A stretch of DNA of 64,000 nucleotides, from the NCBI RefSeq assembly GCF_016008875.1, contig NZ_JADTQG010000001.1:310001-374000 (forward strand), given 5' to 3'. Positions 24,737 to 33,827 of this stretch are shown one piece after another (within the stretch, counting starts at the first letter, position 1; every line of letters starts with the position of its first letter). Source of the stretch: Ectopseudomonas mendocina. Its GTDB lineage: Bacteria; Pseudomonadota; Gammaproteobacteria; Pseudomonadales; Pseudomonadaceae. The notes under the pieces are model-generated. The model was not told where the DNA came from. It made no database searches and saw nothing but the letters and a program-made list of their open reading frames with translations. A program made the position numbers and the translations under genes.

Positions 24737-25855
24737 TTACTTGGCTTCGGACTTGGTGCCGTCCTGGTGCCACTCGTACACCACGAAGCTGAAGTCCTTC
24801 AGGTCGCCCTTCTCGTCAAAGGCCAGGGTGCCGGTGGGGGTTTCGAAGCTATTGGAGCGCAGTGCAGCTGCTACCTTGGCAGTATCGGTATCGCCGGCTT
24901 TCTCGATGCCTTCGGCGATGACTTGAACGGCAGCGTAGGCCGGGAACACGAACGGACCGCTCGGGTCTTCGTTCTTGGCCTTGAACGCCTCGACCAGTGC
25001 CTTGTTCTTCGGATCCTGGTCGAAGGACTTCGGCAGGGTCACCAGCAGGCCTTCGGAGGCCGGGCCGGCGATAGCCGAGATTTCCTTGTTACCCACGCCT
25101 TCCGGACCCATGAACTTGACGTTCAGGCCGCGCTCTTTGGTCTGGCGCAGCAGCAGGCCCAGCTCTGGGTGGTAGCCGCCGTAGTAGACGAAGTCGACAC
25201 CGGCCTGGTTGAGTTTGGCGATCAGTGCGGAGAAGTCCTTGTCGCCGGCGTTGATGCCTTCGAACATGGCGACTTTCACGCCTTTGCTTTCCAGGGTCTG
25301 CTTGACCGCAGTGGCGATGCCTTCGCCGTACTGCTGCTTGTCATGGATGACGGCAACGGTCTTCGGCTTGATGTGGTCGGCGATGAAGTTGCCTGCGGTC
25401 GGGCCTTGCAGGCTGTCCAGACCGATGGTGCGGAAGACCAGTTCGTACCCGCGGGAGGTGATGTCCGGGCTGGTCGACGCCGCGGTAATCATCAGGATGC
25501 CTTCGTCTTCGTATATGTCGGACGCCGGCTGAGTGGAGCTGGAGCACAGGTGGCCAACCACGAACTTGACTTCGTCGTTGACGATCTTGTTGGCAACGGC
25601 AACGGCCTGTTTCGGATCGCAAGCATCGTCGTAGACCACGGCTTCGAGCTGGGCGCCGTTCACGCCGCCGGCCTTGTTGATCTGCTCGATGGCCATCTTG
25701 GCGCCGATGAATTGCATCTCACCGTACTGAGCAACCGCACCGGTCACCGGACCGGCCAGGCCGATCTTGATGTTGTCGGCTGCCATCGAATAACTGGCCG
25801 CCCCTGCCAGTGCCATTGCCGCGAACAGCTTGGAAATCTGCTTAGCCTTGTTCAT
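24737..25855 (-). CDS. braC: Leucine/isoleucine/valine-binding periplasmic protein
   Basis: Captures branched-chain amino acids in the periplasm for the LivHMGF complex. The 372-residue precursor starts at the ATG at 25855, giving a standard signal peptide (LFAAMALAGAASYSMA). A longer opening upstream is not protein-like. Mature motifs are DNIKIGLAGPVTGAVAQYG, EQINKAGGVNGAQLEAVVYDDACDPKQAV and VVGHLCSSSTQPASD, in which the Cys pair is typical of LivJ/BraC. The leader is A-rich (AACAACGAAAAAC), near to but not matching the strict Crc motif. First gene of the operon. Confidence 0.96.
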   Translation of the reverse strand: MNKAKQISKLFAAMALAGAASYSMAADNIKIGLAGPVTGAVAQYGEMQFIGAKMAIEQINKAGGVNGAQLEAVVYDDACDPKQAVAVANKIVNDEVKFVVGHLCSSSTQPASDIYEDEGILMITAASTSPDITSRGYELVFRTIGLDSLQGPTAGNFIADHIKPKTVAVIHDKQQYGEGIATAVKQTLESKGVKVAMFEGINAGDKDFSALIAKLNQAGVDFVYYGGYHPELGLLLRQTKERGLNVKFMGPEGVGNKEISAIAGPASEGLLVTLPKSFDQDPKNKALVEAFKAKNEDPSGPFVFPAYAAVQVIAEGIEKAGDTDTAKVAAALRSNSFETPTGTLAFDEKGDLKDFSFVVYEWHQDGTKSEAK

Positions 25856-26149
25856 GAGTGCTCCACTCTTATGTTTTTCGTTGTTGTAGTTCTTGCGGCC
25901 GAAGCTGCAGAACCGGGTCAGTGACCCCGGTAATGCCTCCGGCAACTGTACCGGAACAGTGTAGAGCGCGGATTTGCGCCTTGAAAAGCCGGCAGTTGGA
26001 GGCGAAACGCGGAGTTGTCGCTAAATTGCAAGGAATGTATAGAAAAACGGCGTGGCCTGAGTCGGCTGGCGAACGTCGTGCGGTTGCCAGGGCAGTTGCC
26101 GACGCTATCATTGCGCGCTGCATTCACAGCCATCGAAACGGGACACACC

Positions 26150-26467
26150 ATGACGGACCAATCTAGCACCCTCTATGCCAAGCTGCTTGGCGAGACAGCG
26201 CCGATCCGTTGGCAGGAGCTGCAGCCGTTCTTCGCCCGTGGTGCGCTGCTCTGGGTCGAGGGCAGCCAGGATCTGGTGGCGGTCGCGCAGGCCGTGGCCG
26301 AGAATGATCAGGCTCGTGTTGCGCAATGGATGAACCAGGGCCTGCTGTGCAAGCTCGAAGATACGCGTGCCGAAGATCTGCTCACGCGCGACCCGCAATT
26401 ATGGGCGGTGGTGGTCGCCCCCTGGGTGCTGGTACAGGAAAGGGCAGTGGACTCGGCGCCGCACTGA
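26150..26467 (+). CDS. DUF2288-family protein
   Basis: A 105-residue cytoplasmic protein of unknown function. It begins STLYAKLLGETAPIRWQELQPFFARGALLWV, the DUF2288 start pattern, and ends in a region rich in Trp and Val. The ATG at 26150 lies downstream of a longer opening whose first 45 codons overlap the braC promoter region and are not protein-like. The ribosome site is weak (GGGACAC). It is followed 94 bases later by DUF5064. Confidence 0.75.
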   Translation: MTDQSSTLYAKLLGETAPIRWQELQPFFARGALLWVEGSQDLVAVAQAVAENDQARVAQWMNQGLLCKLEDTRAEDLLTRDPQLWAVVVAPWVLVQERAVDSAPH

Positions 26468-26561
26468 AAGGGTGCATGCAGGAGCGCAGGTAGCGGGCTA
26501 GACTCTTCGCACGCTCCCGTCTGGGAGCATCTACGGCGTTACGGCAAAGGAGACAGCCCTC

Positions 26562-26930
26562 ATGTTCGAACCCGGTCACTTGCATCGCGGCAATCCGTCT
26601 GGTCTGGGCGGCTTGCCTGGCTACAGCATCGATTTCTACTATGAGGTGCGCAAAGACCCGCGGGAGGGCCCCATGCTGCACGGGCGCCTGGTCGGCGAGA
26701 TCGACGGCAAGGCTTTCGAAGAGGTTTTCGAGATGCATCGCGATACCGCCTTCAACTTCGCCAGTGTGATCTCCCGGCTGGTGACCAAGCATGGCTTGCC
26801 AGCCAACCACAGCCCGATCATGCGTGCGCATGCCGAATACGATGCGATCTTCGAGGACATCCGCGCCAAGCTGCACGCCGCTCCTGGGGACGCCGTAGAC
26901 TTCGACCATATGCAGCGTGACGGCCTATAA
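26562..26930 (+). CDS. DUF5064-family protein
   Basis: A 122-residue protein of a family seen mainly in Pseudomonas. The start MFEPGHLHRGNPSG, the block GRLVGEIDGKAFEEVFEMHRDTAFNFAS and the following SRLVTKHGLP match my memory of the family. AAGGAG precedes the ATG at 26562. No function is known. It ends ahead of a bidirectional terminator shared with bfd. Confidence 0.8.
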   Translation: MFEPGHLHRGNPSGLGGLPGYSIDFYYEVRKDPREGPMLHGRLVGEIDGKAFEEVFEMHRDTAFNFASVISRLVTKHGLPANHSPIMRAHAEYDAIFEDIRAKLHAAPGDAVDFDHMQRDGL

Positions 26931-26954
26931 GCGCAGGTGACGCTTTTTCAGGAA

Positions 26955-26986
26955 TAAAAAAACCGGATTCAAGGATCCGGTTTTTT
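26955..26986. terminator. Bidirectional Rho-independent terminator
   Basis: AACCGGAT / ATCCGGTT stem with six-base loop, flanked by an A run on the left and a T run on the right, so it can end transcripts from both the DUF5064 and bfd genes. Confidence 0.9.
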
Positions 26987-27004
26987 GCATTCTGGCGGCG
27001 TGTT

Positions 27005-27223
27005 TCAGGCTGCGACGAAACCTGCGGGGTAGGCCAGCGAGGCCTGACTGCTCTGCACTTCGGCGATGGTTTCGCGAACCACCTGCTTGGCCAGGCAGGC
27101 ACACTTGCCGCACTGGCTGGCGATGCCGAGGGTGCCGCGCACTTCACGGTAACTGCAGCAGCCTTCATAGACTGCGTCGCGGATTTGCGTATCGGTGACA
27201 CCTTCACAGAGGCAGACGTACAT
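27005..27223 (-). CDS. bfd: Bacterioferritin-associated ferredoxin
   Basis: Small [2Fe-2S] protein of 72 residues that reduces bacterioferritin to release stored iron. The start MYVCLCEGVTD and the later CGKCAC supply the four cluster Cys (C4, C6, and the pair in CGKC). The ATG at 27223 is the family start; a TTG two codons earlier is also open. A probable Fur box lies about 50 bases upstream, so iron starvation should induce it. The bacterioferritin gene is not in the window. Confidence 0.95.
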   Translation of the reverse strand: MYVCLCEGVTDTQIRDAVYEGCCSYREVRGTLGIASQCGKCACLAKQVVRETIAEVQSSQASLAYPAGFVAA

Positions 27224-27270
27224 AGGCAAGGCTCGTCTTGGTAGTTCTGTTCGATGGGGCGGATACTAAT

Positions 27271-27289
27271 GTTAATGAGAATGCTTGTC
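27271..27289. promoter_or_regulatory. Probable Fur box of bfd
   Basis: GTTAATGAGAATGCTTGTC matches the 19-bp Fur consensus GATAATGATAATCATTATC at 14 positions and sits about 48 bases upstream of the bfd start. Confidence 0.75.
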
Positions 27290-27388
27290 AAAGATCGATT
27301 GCGAATGCTCACAGAGTCTGACGAACGGTACAGCCGCCCTTAGGGTTCGGGCAGAGAAGGTCTTTGCGTTTTCGCGAGGAGGATACGT

Positions 27389-28158
27389 TTGATACCGGAC
27401 TGGCAAGTTTGTGTGTTCTTTTGCGCTATTTATATCCGGGCAGAGATCATTGGCGTGTCGGTCTTTCGTCTTGGTTTCGCCCCTCACGGGCGAGTCATTT
27501 GATTCGCTGCGCTCACCCTTCGGGCCAGCCTGCGGCTGTTACTTCGCTGCGCTTCGTAGCTCTTGCTTGCCCAAGAGAAAGTAACCAAAGAGAAGGGCAC
27601 CCCGACATCCGGGTTTCGCTTCGCTCAACTCCCCTCGCTCCGGCGCCGCTCCGGGGGGGCGGCTTACAAGGGCCGTCCATGGCCCTTTAAGCGGGGCCGC
27701 CATCGGTATTTTGCCGCATCCATGCGGCTCATCCCCCTACGCAACACCTCCACTCGGCCTTCTGACGGGACCGGGGTGCGAGCTGCGAAATCTCCGGAAG
27801 ATCAAAGTCGGTAGCGTTTGGTTTTTGCTCTTGAAGCGCGATCTCACAGACGACGCCCAAGCCCCCTTCAGGAGGCCGAGTGGAATCACCGTGGAAGGGG
27901 TTGAGCGACATGGATGTCGCGAGAGTCGTGATGGGCCAGGGATGGCCCTTCGCGGCGTGCCCCTGGAGCGGTGATGGAACGAGGGGACCCCGGCGCAGCC
28001 GGGGCCGTATGCAGGGGTGTGTTTCTTTGCTTACTTTCTTTGCACAAGCAAAGAAAGTGAGTCGCCCGTAATGGGCGAAACCCATCAGGCCAGGCGGCGC
28101 GTTAACGGATAGTGCCAAGTCATCGACAGCTAACACGTAATTGCCAGTCCGGTATCAA
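27389..28158. repeat. 770-bp nested imperfect inverted-repeat element, no transposase
   Basis: The outer ends are a perfect 18-bp inverted pair (TTGATACCGGACTGGCAA at 27389-27406, its complement at 28141-28158). Inside, 27473-28082 has related arms. GGTTTCGCCC..CACGGGCGA..TCA pairs with the other end. The block with TTGCTTG..CAA..GAAAGTAA..CAAAGA..CACCCC recurs inverted near 28013-28060. CATCCATG..GCTCA followed by CCACTCGGCCT..TGA recurs inverted around 27870-27920. The left arm has an extra segment of about 60-70 bases. Openings on both strands here are by-products of the GC-rich arms. The rest of the 27224-28241 gap holds only the bfd promoter and the rnt terminator. Confidence 0.75.
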
Positions 28159-28189
28159 GCTGCAAGTTCCCAAAGCTATGCGATGAACC

Positions 28190-28216
28190 AAAAAAACCGG
28201 CAGACGCCGGTTTTTT
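28190..28216 (-). terminator. Rho-independent terminator of the pyrC-rnt operon
   Basis: ACCGGC / GCCGGT stem flanked by A and T runs; on the minus strand it follows the rnt stop by about 25 bases. Confidence 0.85.
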
Positions 28217-28241
28217 CATGGGGTTCGATCGCCGCCAGGGC

Positions 28242-28916
28242 TCACTGATCGAACTCGTCCCAGCCGCCCATTTCCTTCCAGCGGTTGACGATGCCGCAGA
28301 ACAGTTCGGCGGTCTTTTCGGTGTCGTAGCGGGCCGAGTGCGCTTCCTTGCCGTCGAATTCGATGCCGGCAACCTGGCAGGCCTTGGCCAGCACTGTCTG
28401 GCCGTAGGCGAGGCCGGCCAGGGTGGCAGTATCGAAGCTGGAGAAGGGGTGGAAGGGGTTGCGCTTGATGCCGCAACGCGCCACTGCAGCGTTGAGAAAG
28501 CCCAGGTCGAAACTGCTGTTGTGCCCGACCAGGATCGCGCGCTTGCAGCCAGCCGATTTGATCGACTTGCGCAGACCCTTGAAGATTTCGCCCAGGGCAT
28601 GCTCCTCGCTTACCGCCATACGCAGCGGATGGTCGAGCTTGATGCCGGTGAACTCCAGCGCCGCCGCTTCGATATTGGCGCCTTCGAAGGGCTCGATGCG
28701 GAAGAAGTGGGTGTGATCCGGATAAAGGAAGCCGCTCTCGTCCATGGCGATGGTGGTCGCGGCGATTTCCAGCAGGGCATCGGTGGCGCTGTTGAAGCCG
28801 CCGGTCTCGACGTCCACGACTACCGGCAGGTAGCCACGAAAGCGCGCCGCCATGGGAGTGCGCGGGCCGGACGGCAGACTGGGCTCGAGTTCGTCGTCGT
28901 AGTTTTCTTCGCTCAC
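28242..28916 (-). CDS. rnt: Ribonuclease T
   Basis: DEDD-family 3'-5' exonuclease that trims tRNA, 5S and other stable RNAs. It starts at a GTG (28916) that overlaps the pyrC stop (GTGA) and has GGAGGG upstream, giving 224 residues, the usual length. The catalytic motif [12 protein letters not shown] (Asp 35, Glu 37), the later [12 protein letters not shown] and the [12 protein letters not shown] end of the exonuclease domain are visible. It is second after pyrC, translationally coupled. Confidence 0.95.
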   Translation of the reverse strand: MSEENYDDELEPSLPSGPRTPMAARFRGYLPVVVDVETGGFNSATDALLEIAATTIAMDESGFLYPDHTHFFRIEPFEGANIEAAALEFTGIKLDHPLRMAVSEEHALGEIFKGLRKSIKSAGCKRAILVGHNSSFDLGFLNAAVARCGIKRNPFHPFSSFDTATLAGLAYGQTVLAKACQVAGIEFDGKEAHSARYDTEKTAELFCGIVNRWKEMGGWDEFDQ

Positions 28917-29959
28917 GCCTGACCCTCCAGCAGCTTCCAGCGCAGGGTCTCGCCAGCGCGCAGCGGTACGACGCTGTTGTCGCCCAGCGGCAGGGTGGCC
29001 GGTACGGTCCACTCTTCGCGTACCAGGGTGATGCTGTCGCTGTTGCGCGGCATGCCATAGAAGTCCGGGCCATGGAAGCTGGCGAAGGCTTCCAGCTTGT
29101 CCAGTGCACCACGCTGTTCGAAGGCCTCGGCGTACAGCTCGATGGCGGCATAGGCGGTGTAGCAGCCGGCGCAGCCGCAGGCGGCTTCCTTGGCGTGCTT
29201 GACATGCGGCGCCGAATCAGTGCCGAGGAAGAACTTGGCGTTGCCACTGGTGGCGGCGTCGAGCAGGGCTTCCTGGTGCACGTTGCGCTTGAGGATCGGC
29301 AGGCAATAGAAGTGCGGGCGAATACCGCCGACCAGCATGTGGTTGCGGTTGTACAGCAGGTGATGCGCGGTGATGGTGGCGCCGACATTGGCCGAGGCCG
29401 CCTCGACGAACTGCACCGCGTCACGGGTGGTGATGTGCTCGAACACCACCTTGAGCGTCGGGAAACGCTCGACCACGCGGGTGAGGTGTTCGTCGATGAA
29501 GGTCTTCTCGCGGTCGAACACGTCGATCTCGGCGCGGGTCACTTCGCCATGGACCAGCAGCAGCATGCCGACTTCGGCCATGGCTTCCAGCGCCGGGAAG
29601 ATCTTGTCGATGCTGGTCACGCCCGAATCGGAGTTGGTGGTGGCGCCGGCCGGGTAGAGCTTGGCGGCATGCACGAAACCGCTGGCTTTGGCTGCCCGCA
29701 CATCTTCCGGGCTGGTGTTGTCGGTGAGGTAGAGCACCATCAACGGTTCGAAGCGACTGCCGGCCGGGCGCGCTGCGAGAATGCGCTGGCGATAGGCGTC
29801 GGCCTCGGCGGCGTTGCGCACCGGCGGTACCAGGTTGGGCATGATGATGGCGCGGCCGAAGGTGCGCGCGGCATCGCCGACGGTGTGTGGCAGCACCGCG
29901 CCATCGCGCAGGTGAATGTGCCAGTCATCGGGACGCAGGAGAATCAGGCGATCGGACAT
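28913..29959 (-). CDS. pyrC: Dihydroorotase
   Basis: Zinc enzyme of pyrimidine synthesis that closes carbamoyl-aspartate to dihydroorotate. The ATG at 29959 gives 348 residues; the start [17 protein letters not shown] contains the metal-binding HIHLRDG. The [15 protein letters not shown] stretch has the carbamylated Lys, and the GTDSAPH motif supplies the late catalytic Asp. It is the E. coli-type PyrC. Leftward, coupled with rnt; divergent from motY. Confidence 0.96.
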   Translation of the reverse strand: MSDRLILLRPDDWHIHLRDGAVLPHTVGDAARTFGRAIIMPNLVPPVRNAAEADAYRQRILAARPAGSRFEPLMVLYLTDNTSPEDVRAAKASGFVHAAKLYPAGATTNSDSGVTSIDKIFPALEAMAEVGMLLLVHGEVTRAEIDVFDREKTFIDEHLTRVVERFPTLKVVFEHITTRDAVQFVEAASANVGATITAHHLLYNRNHMLVGGIRPHFYCLPILKRNVHQEALLDAATSGNAKFFLGTDSAPHVKHAKEAACGCAGCYTAYAAIELYAEAFEQRGALDKLEAFASFHGPDFYGMPRNSDSITLVREEWTVPATLPLGDNSVVPLRAGETLRWKLLEGQA

Positions 29960-30049
29960 GGAGGCTTCCAGGCGGGTAAAACGTGGCCGCATGTTAACTG
30001 AAAAGGGTCAGCTCGCGCTCGCGCCGACGCGACAATCGCACGCAGGGGG

Positions 30050-30076
30050 TCAAGTTTCCGCGCGCCTGACCGATAC
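30050..30076 (+). promoter_or_regulatory. Probable FliA (sigma-28) promoter of motY
   Basis: TCAAGTTT, 11 bases, then ACCGATAC closely match the flagellar sigma consensus (TAAAGTTT-N11-GCCGATAA) with exact spacing. It lies about 37 bases upstream of the motY start, on the right strand. Confidence 0.75.
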
Positions 30077-30112
30077 CCCGTGAGAATGCCGTGAATCGCC
30101 GTGGAGCCTGTC

Positions 30113-31054
30113 GTGCGTGCGCCCAATTTTCTCCTGATCAGCCTGCTGGCTGGCATGCCTCTAAGCCTGCCGGCGCACGCCATCAGCTTCCAGACACGAC
30201 TGGAGAAGGTGGAGTGGACGGTCGAGGGCGATCAGTTCGAGTGTCGCCTGAGTCAGCCGATCAGCAATTTCGGCAGCGGCGAGTTCGTGCGCCGCGCCGG
30301 TGAGCAGGTCACCTTCCGCCTCAAGACCCGTGAGCGCTGGATGGGCGCAGGTTCGGCGACCCTGCTGGCAGCGGCGGCGCCCTGGCAGCCGGGGCGCGGC
30401 GACATCAACCTGGGCGTGGTCAGCGTCGGCAACGGCGAAGTTCCGTTCAACAGCTCGCAGGAGCAGGGCGCGCGCCTGCTCACCGGTTTGCTCGAAGGCC
30501 GCAGCCCGGTGGTGCGCCACCGCACCCTCAATGGCAGTGACAACTTCGAGGTGCGCCTGCTGCCGGTGAAATTTCACAAGGCTTACGACGATTACCAGGT
30601 CTGTACCGCCAAGTTGCTGCCGGTCAACTTCGATCAGATTCGTCAGGCGCAGATTGGCTTTCCCGGTGGCGGCATCGATCTCGACCCAATGGCCAAGGCC
30701 AAGCTCGATATCATCCTCGACTTCGTCAAGGCCGACCCATCCATCAACAGCTTTCAGATCGACGGCCACGCCGACAACAGCGGCAACCGCCTGACCAACC
30801 GCGACCTGTCGCGCCGCCGCGCGCTGGCCGTGCAGGAATATCTGGTAGCCGGCGGCGTACCGGTCGAGCAGATCACCATGCGTTTTCATGGCGAGCGTTA
30901 TCCCCTCGCGCCCAATAACAGCGAAGCCAATCGGGCCAAGAACCGCCGGGCGACCCTGCGCCTGGATCGTGTGCCGCAGCCCGAGGCACCGCAGCAGAGT
31001 GCTCCCGCTCCCGCCACCACGCCGGTCGATCCGCCAAGCAGCCGATCGTCCTGA
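30113..31054 (+). CDS. motY: Flagellar motor protein MotY
   Basis: Periplasmic T-ring component that anchors the stator to the flagellar motor. A GTG at 30113 is preferred over the GTG four codons earlier because GGAG then sits 7 bases upstream; the protein is 313 residues. A signal peptide ends at ALPAHA-like LSLPAHA. The N-terminal motor-binding domain (about 25-165) is followed by an OmpA-like peptidoglycan domain (FQIDGHADNSGNRLTNRDLSRRRA at about 220-243, RRATLRLD near 285) and a Pro-rich tail. A sigma-28 promoter upstream supports flagellar control. Confidence 0.88.
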   Translation: MRAPNFLLISLLAGMPLSLPAHAISFQTRLEKVEWTVEGDQFECRLSQPISNFGSGEFVRRAGEQVTFRLKTRERWMGAGSATLLAAAAPWQPGRGDINLGVVSVGNGEVPFNSSQEQGARLLTGLLEGRSPVVRHRTLNGSDNFEVRLLPVKFHKAYDDYQVCTAKLLPVNFDQIRQAQIGFPGGGIDLDPMAKAKLDIILDFVKADPSINSFQIDGHADNSGNRLTNRDLSRRRALAVQEYLVAGGVPVEQITMRFHGERYPLAPNNSEANRAKNRRATLRLDRVPQPEAPQQSAPAPATTPVDPPSSRSS

Positions 31055-31160
31055 GCCACTTTGACGTCGCTTGGTCAACTCCGACTGTCGCACCCCTGTA
31101 AATTGAGCCGCTTGGCCAGTAGAATCACCGGTTTTACCGTACAACCCGTGGAGTGATGGC

Positions 31161-32378
31161 ATGGCGGACGTCAAAAAGGTAGTTCTGGCCTATTCCGGTG
31201 GCCTGGACACCTCGGTGATCCTCAAGTGGCTGCAAGATACCTATAACTGTGAAGTGGTGACCTTCACCGCCGATCTCGGCCAGGGCGAAGAGGTCGAGCC
31301 GGCCCGTGCCAAGGCCCAGGCAATGGGCGTTAAGGAAATCTACATCGACGACCTGCGCGAGGAGTTCGTCCGCGATTTCGTCTACCCGATGTTCCGCGCC
31401 AACACCGTCTACGAAGGCGAATACCTGCTGGGTACCTCCATCGCCCGCCCGCTGATCGCCAAGCGCCTGATCGAAATCGCCAACGAGACCGGTGCCGACG
31501 CCATCTCCCACGGTGCGACCGGCAAGGGCAACGACCAGGTGCGTTTCGAACTGGGCGCCTATGCGCTGAAGCCGGGTGTAAAAGTCATCGCCCCGTGGCG
31601 TGAGTGGGACCTGCTGTCGCGCGAGAAGCTGATGGACTACGCCGAGAAGCACGCCATCCCGATCGAGCGCCACGGCAAGAAGAAGTCGCCGTACTCCATG
31701 GACGCCAACCTGCTGCACATCTCCTATGAAGGTGGCGTGCTGGAAGACACCTGGACCGAGCACGAAGAAGACATGTGGAAATGGACTGTCTCCCCTGAGG
31801 CAGCACCGGACGCACCGACTTATATCGAGCTGACCTACCGCGCCGGCGACATCGTCGCCATCGACGGCAAGGACATGAGCCCGGCGCAGGTGCTGGCCGA
31901 ACTGAACCGCATTGGCGGCGAGAACGGCATCGGTCGTCTGGACATCGTCGAGAACCGTTTCGTTGGCATGAAGTCCCGCGGCTGCTACGAAACCCCCGGC
32001 GGCACCATCATGCTCAAGGCCCACCGCGCCATCGAGTCGATCACCCTCGACCGTGAAGTGGCTCACCTCAAAGACGAGCTGATGCCGAAATACGCCAGCC
32101 TGATCTACAACGGTTTCTGGTGGAGCCCGGAGCGTCTGATGCTGCAACAGATGATCGACGCCTCCCAAGCCAACGTGAACGGCGTGGTCCGCCTGAAGCT
32201 GTACAAGGGCAACGTCATCGTCACTGGTCGCAAGTCCGACGATTCGCTGTTCGACGCCAATATCGCGACCTTCGAGGAAGATGGCGGCGCCTACAACCAG
32301 CAGGACGCGGCGGGCTTCATCAAGCTCAACGCCCTGCGTATGCGTATCGCTGCAGGCAAGGGCCGCAAGCTGGTCTAA
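31161..32378 (+). CDS. argG: Argininosuccinate synthase
   Basis: Joins citrulline and aspartate using ATP in arginine synthesis. Its 405 residues have the PP-loop [16 protein letters not shown] (about 6-21), the [13 protein letters not shown] block and the [10 protein letters not shown] segment. A GGAG precedes the ATG at 31161. It is monocistronic or runs into gloA through a weak hairpin. Confidence 0.97.
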   Translation: MADVKKVVLAYSGGLDTSVILKWLQDTYNCEVVTFTADLGQGEEVEPARAKAQAMGVKEIYIDDLREEFVRDFVYPMFRANTVYEGEYLLGTSIARPLIAKRLIEIANETGADAISHGATGKGNDQVRFELGAYALKPGVKVIAPWREWDLLSREKLMDYAEKHAIPIERHGKKKSPYSMDANLLHISYEGGVLEDTWTEHEEDMWKWTVSPEAAPDAPTYIELTYRAGDIVAIDGKDMSPAQVLAELNRIGGENGIGRLDIVENRFVGMKSRGCYETPGGTIMLKAHRAIESITLDREVAHLKDELMPKYASLIYNGFWWSPERLMLQQMIDASQANVNGVVRLKLYKGNVIVTGRKSDDSLFDANIATFEEDGGAYNQQDAAGFIKLNALRMRIAAGKGRKLV

Positions 32379-32401
32379 GCTAAAACTCTTGCGTCACAAG
32401 G

Positions 32402-32425
32402 ACCCCGGCCAAGTGCCGGGGTTCT
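32402..32425 (+). terminator. Hairpin after argG, weak terminator
   Basis: ACCCCGGC / GCCGGGGT stem followed by TCTGCTT, only partly T-rich. It may terminate argG or allow read-through to gloA. Confidence 0.5.
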
Positions 32426-32448
32426 GCTTGCTAGAAGGGGGAAATCTG

Positions 32449-32841
32449 ATGAGACTGCTGCATACCATGCTGCGCGTCGGCGACCTGGACAAATCCATCG
32501 CCTTCTACACCGAAGTGCTGGGCATGACCCTGCTGCGGCGCAAGGACTATCCGGACGGTAAGTTCACCCTGGCGTTCGTCGGTTACGGCGACGAGGCGCA
32601 CAACAGCGTGATCGAGCTGACCCACAACTGGGGCGTTGAGCACTATGAGCTGGGTACCGGCTACGGTCATATCGCCCTGGAAGTCGAGGACGTCTACAAG
32701 GCCTGCGAGGATATTCGCGGCCGCGGCGGCAAGATCACCCGAGAGCCGGGGCCGATGAAGCACGGCACCAGCATCCTGGCCTTCGTCGAGGACCCGGACG
32801 GTTACAAGATCGAGCTGCTCTCACCGTCTCGACGCGACTGA
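32449..32841 (+). CDS. gloA: Lactoylglutathione lyase (glyoxalase I)
   Basis: Converts the methylglyoxal-glutathione hemithioacetal to S-lactoylglutathione. The 130-residue protein is a short, Ni-type glyoxalase [20 protein letters not shown] start (metal His 5), the [10 protein letters not shown] strand (Glu ligand), [13 protein letters not shown] (His ligand) and the [13 protein letters not shown] end (Glu ligand). AGGGGG lies before the ATG at 32449. It is downstream of argG and ends at a terminator. Confidence 0.95.
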   Translation: MRLLHTMLRVGDLDKSIAFYTEVLGMTLLRRKDYPDGKFTLAFVGYGDEAHNSVIELTHNWGVEHYELGTGYGHIALEVEDVYKACEDIRGRGGKITREPGPMKHGTSILAFVEDPDGYKIELLSPSRRD

Positions 32842-32853
32842 TCGCGATATACG

Positions 32854-32885
32854 AAAAGCCCCGCAATTAGCGGGGCTTCTTCTGT
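32854..32885. terminator. Bidirectional Rho-independent terminator
   Basis: AAGCCCCGC / GCGGGGCTT stem with a five-base loop, A run to the left and T-rich to the right, between convergent gloA and the PA3496-like gene. Confidence 0.85.
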
Positions 32886-32897
32886 GCAGCTCGATAA

Positions 32898-33077
32898 TCA
32901 GATATCGAAGTCGTATTCGGCCAGCTGTTTGTGCAGGCGACGCTCTTCGAGGAAGTTATCGATGATGCGGCGCTTGGTCAGGTTGGTCTTGGCGACTTCA
33001 ACCGCAGGCTCGGCGTCGTCCGATTCCTCCGCGACAAAGTCTTCGTCCAGCTCGAGATCTTCTTTGTCTGTGCTCAT
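32898..33077 (-). CDS. PA3496-family small acidic protein
   Basis: Fifty-nine-residue protein of a small Pseudomonas family, described as putative envelope-integrity protein and, as I recall, next to nth in P. aeruginosa. The N-terminal half is highly acidic (DKEDLELDEDFVAEESDDAEP) and the C-terminal half basic and helical (LTKRRIIDNFLEERRLHKQL). The ATG at 33077 has TGGAG upstream. It is the last gene of the rnf-nth series, 111 bases after nth. Confidence 0.8.
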   Translation of the reverse strand: MSTDKEDLELDEDFVAEESDDAEPAVEVAKTNLTKRRIIDNFLEERRLHKQLAEYDFDI

Positions 33078-33188
33078 TCATTCCACTCCAGGCCAATTAC
33101 CGGGGCCATTTGCGCACCTTATAGCGGCAAAAAATGAGCGGGTAAAAAAGATTTTTTCAATCAGAAGATCGCTGGATTCTATGGTCGA

Positions 33189-33827
33189 TCAATCGTCGGA
33201 GGTTTTCGCCTTGTACTCGCACAGGTCTTCGATACGGCAGGCGCCACAGCGCGGTTTACGCGCGGTGCAGACGTAGCGTCCGTGCAGGATCAGCCAGTGG
33301 TGAGCGTCTAGCAGATAATCCTTGGGTACGAACTTGAGCAGCTTCTTTTCCACCTCGACCACGTTCTTACCCGGCGCGATGCCGGTGCGGTTGCTGACGC
33401 GGAAGATATGCGTATCCACGGCCATGGCCAGCTGGCGGAAAGCGGTGTTGAGCACCACATTGGCGGTCTTGCGACCGACGCCGGGCAGGGCTTCGAGGTC
33501 CTCGCGATTGTCCGGCACCTGGCTGCCGTGCTTCTCGATGAGGATGCGGCAGGCCTCGATGACGTTCTTTGCCTTGCTGTTGTACAGGCCGATGGTTTTG
33601 ATGTACTCGGAAAGCCCCTCGACGCCCAGGGCGTAGATCGCTTCTGGCGTGTTAGCGACCGGAAACAGCTTGGCCGTGGCCTTGTTGACGCTGACATCGG
33701 TGGCCTGGGCCGAAAGCGTTACCGCCACCAGCAGCTCGAACGGTGTGCTGTAGGCCAGCTCGGTCTTGGGCTCGGGGTTGTCCTCGTGCAGGCGACGGAA
33801 GATTTCCAGGCGTTTGGCGGCGTTCAT
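33189..33827 (-). CDS. nth: Endonuclease III
   Basis: DNA glycosylase/AP lyase that removes oxidised pyrimidines. The ATG at 33827 overlaps the rnfE stop by 4 bases and gives 212 residues, the normal length. It contains the helix-hairpin-helix [14 protein letters not shown] with catalytic Lys, the catalytic Asp in [11 protein letters not shown], and the [4Fe-4S] Cys set C-X6-C-X2-C-X5-C at the end ([17 protein letters not shown]). Co-translation with rnf is a common arrangement in gammaproteobacteria. Confidence 0.97.
   Translation of the reverse strand: MNAAKRLEIFRRLHEDNPEPKTELAYSTPFELLVAVTLSAQATDVSVNKATAKLFPVANTPEAIYALGVEGLSEYIKTIGLYNSKAKNVIEACRILIEKHGSQVPDNREDLEALPGVGRKTANVVLNTAFRQLAMAVDTHIFRVSNRTGIAPGKNVVEVEKKLLKFVPKDYLLDAHHWLILHGRYVCTARKPRCGACRIEDLCEYKAKTSDD

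Noticed and set aside
27563..28136. Openings on both strands inside the inverted-repeat element
   Set aside because: They follow the GC-rich arms of the palindrome, have no motif or ribosome site, and the two strands code for unrelated low-quality peptides. I recall similar ones being over-annotated elsewhere.
27389..28158. Inverted-repeat element considered as an insertion sequence
   Set aside because: No transposase-like frame with DDE or HUH motifs is present, and no target duplication is visible.
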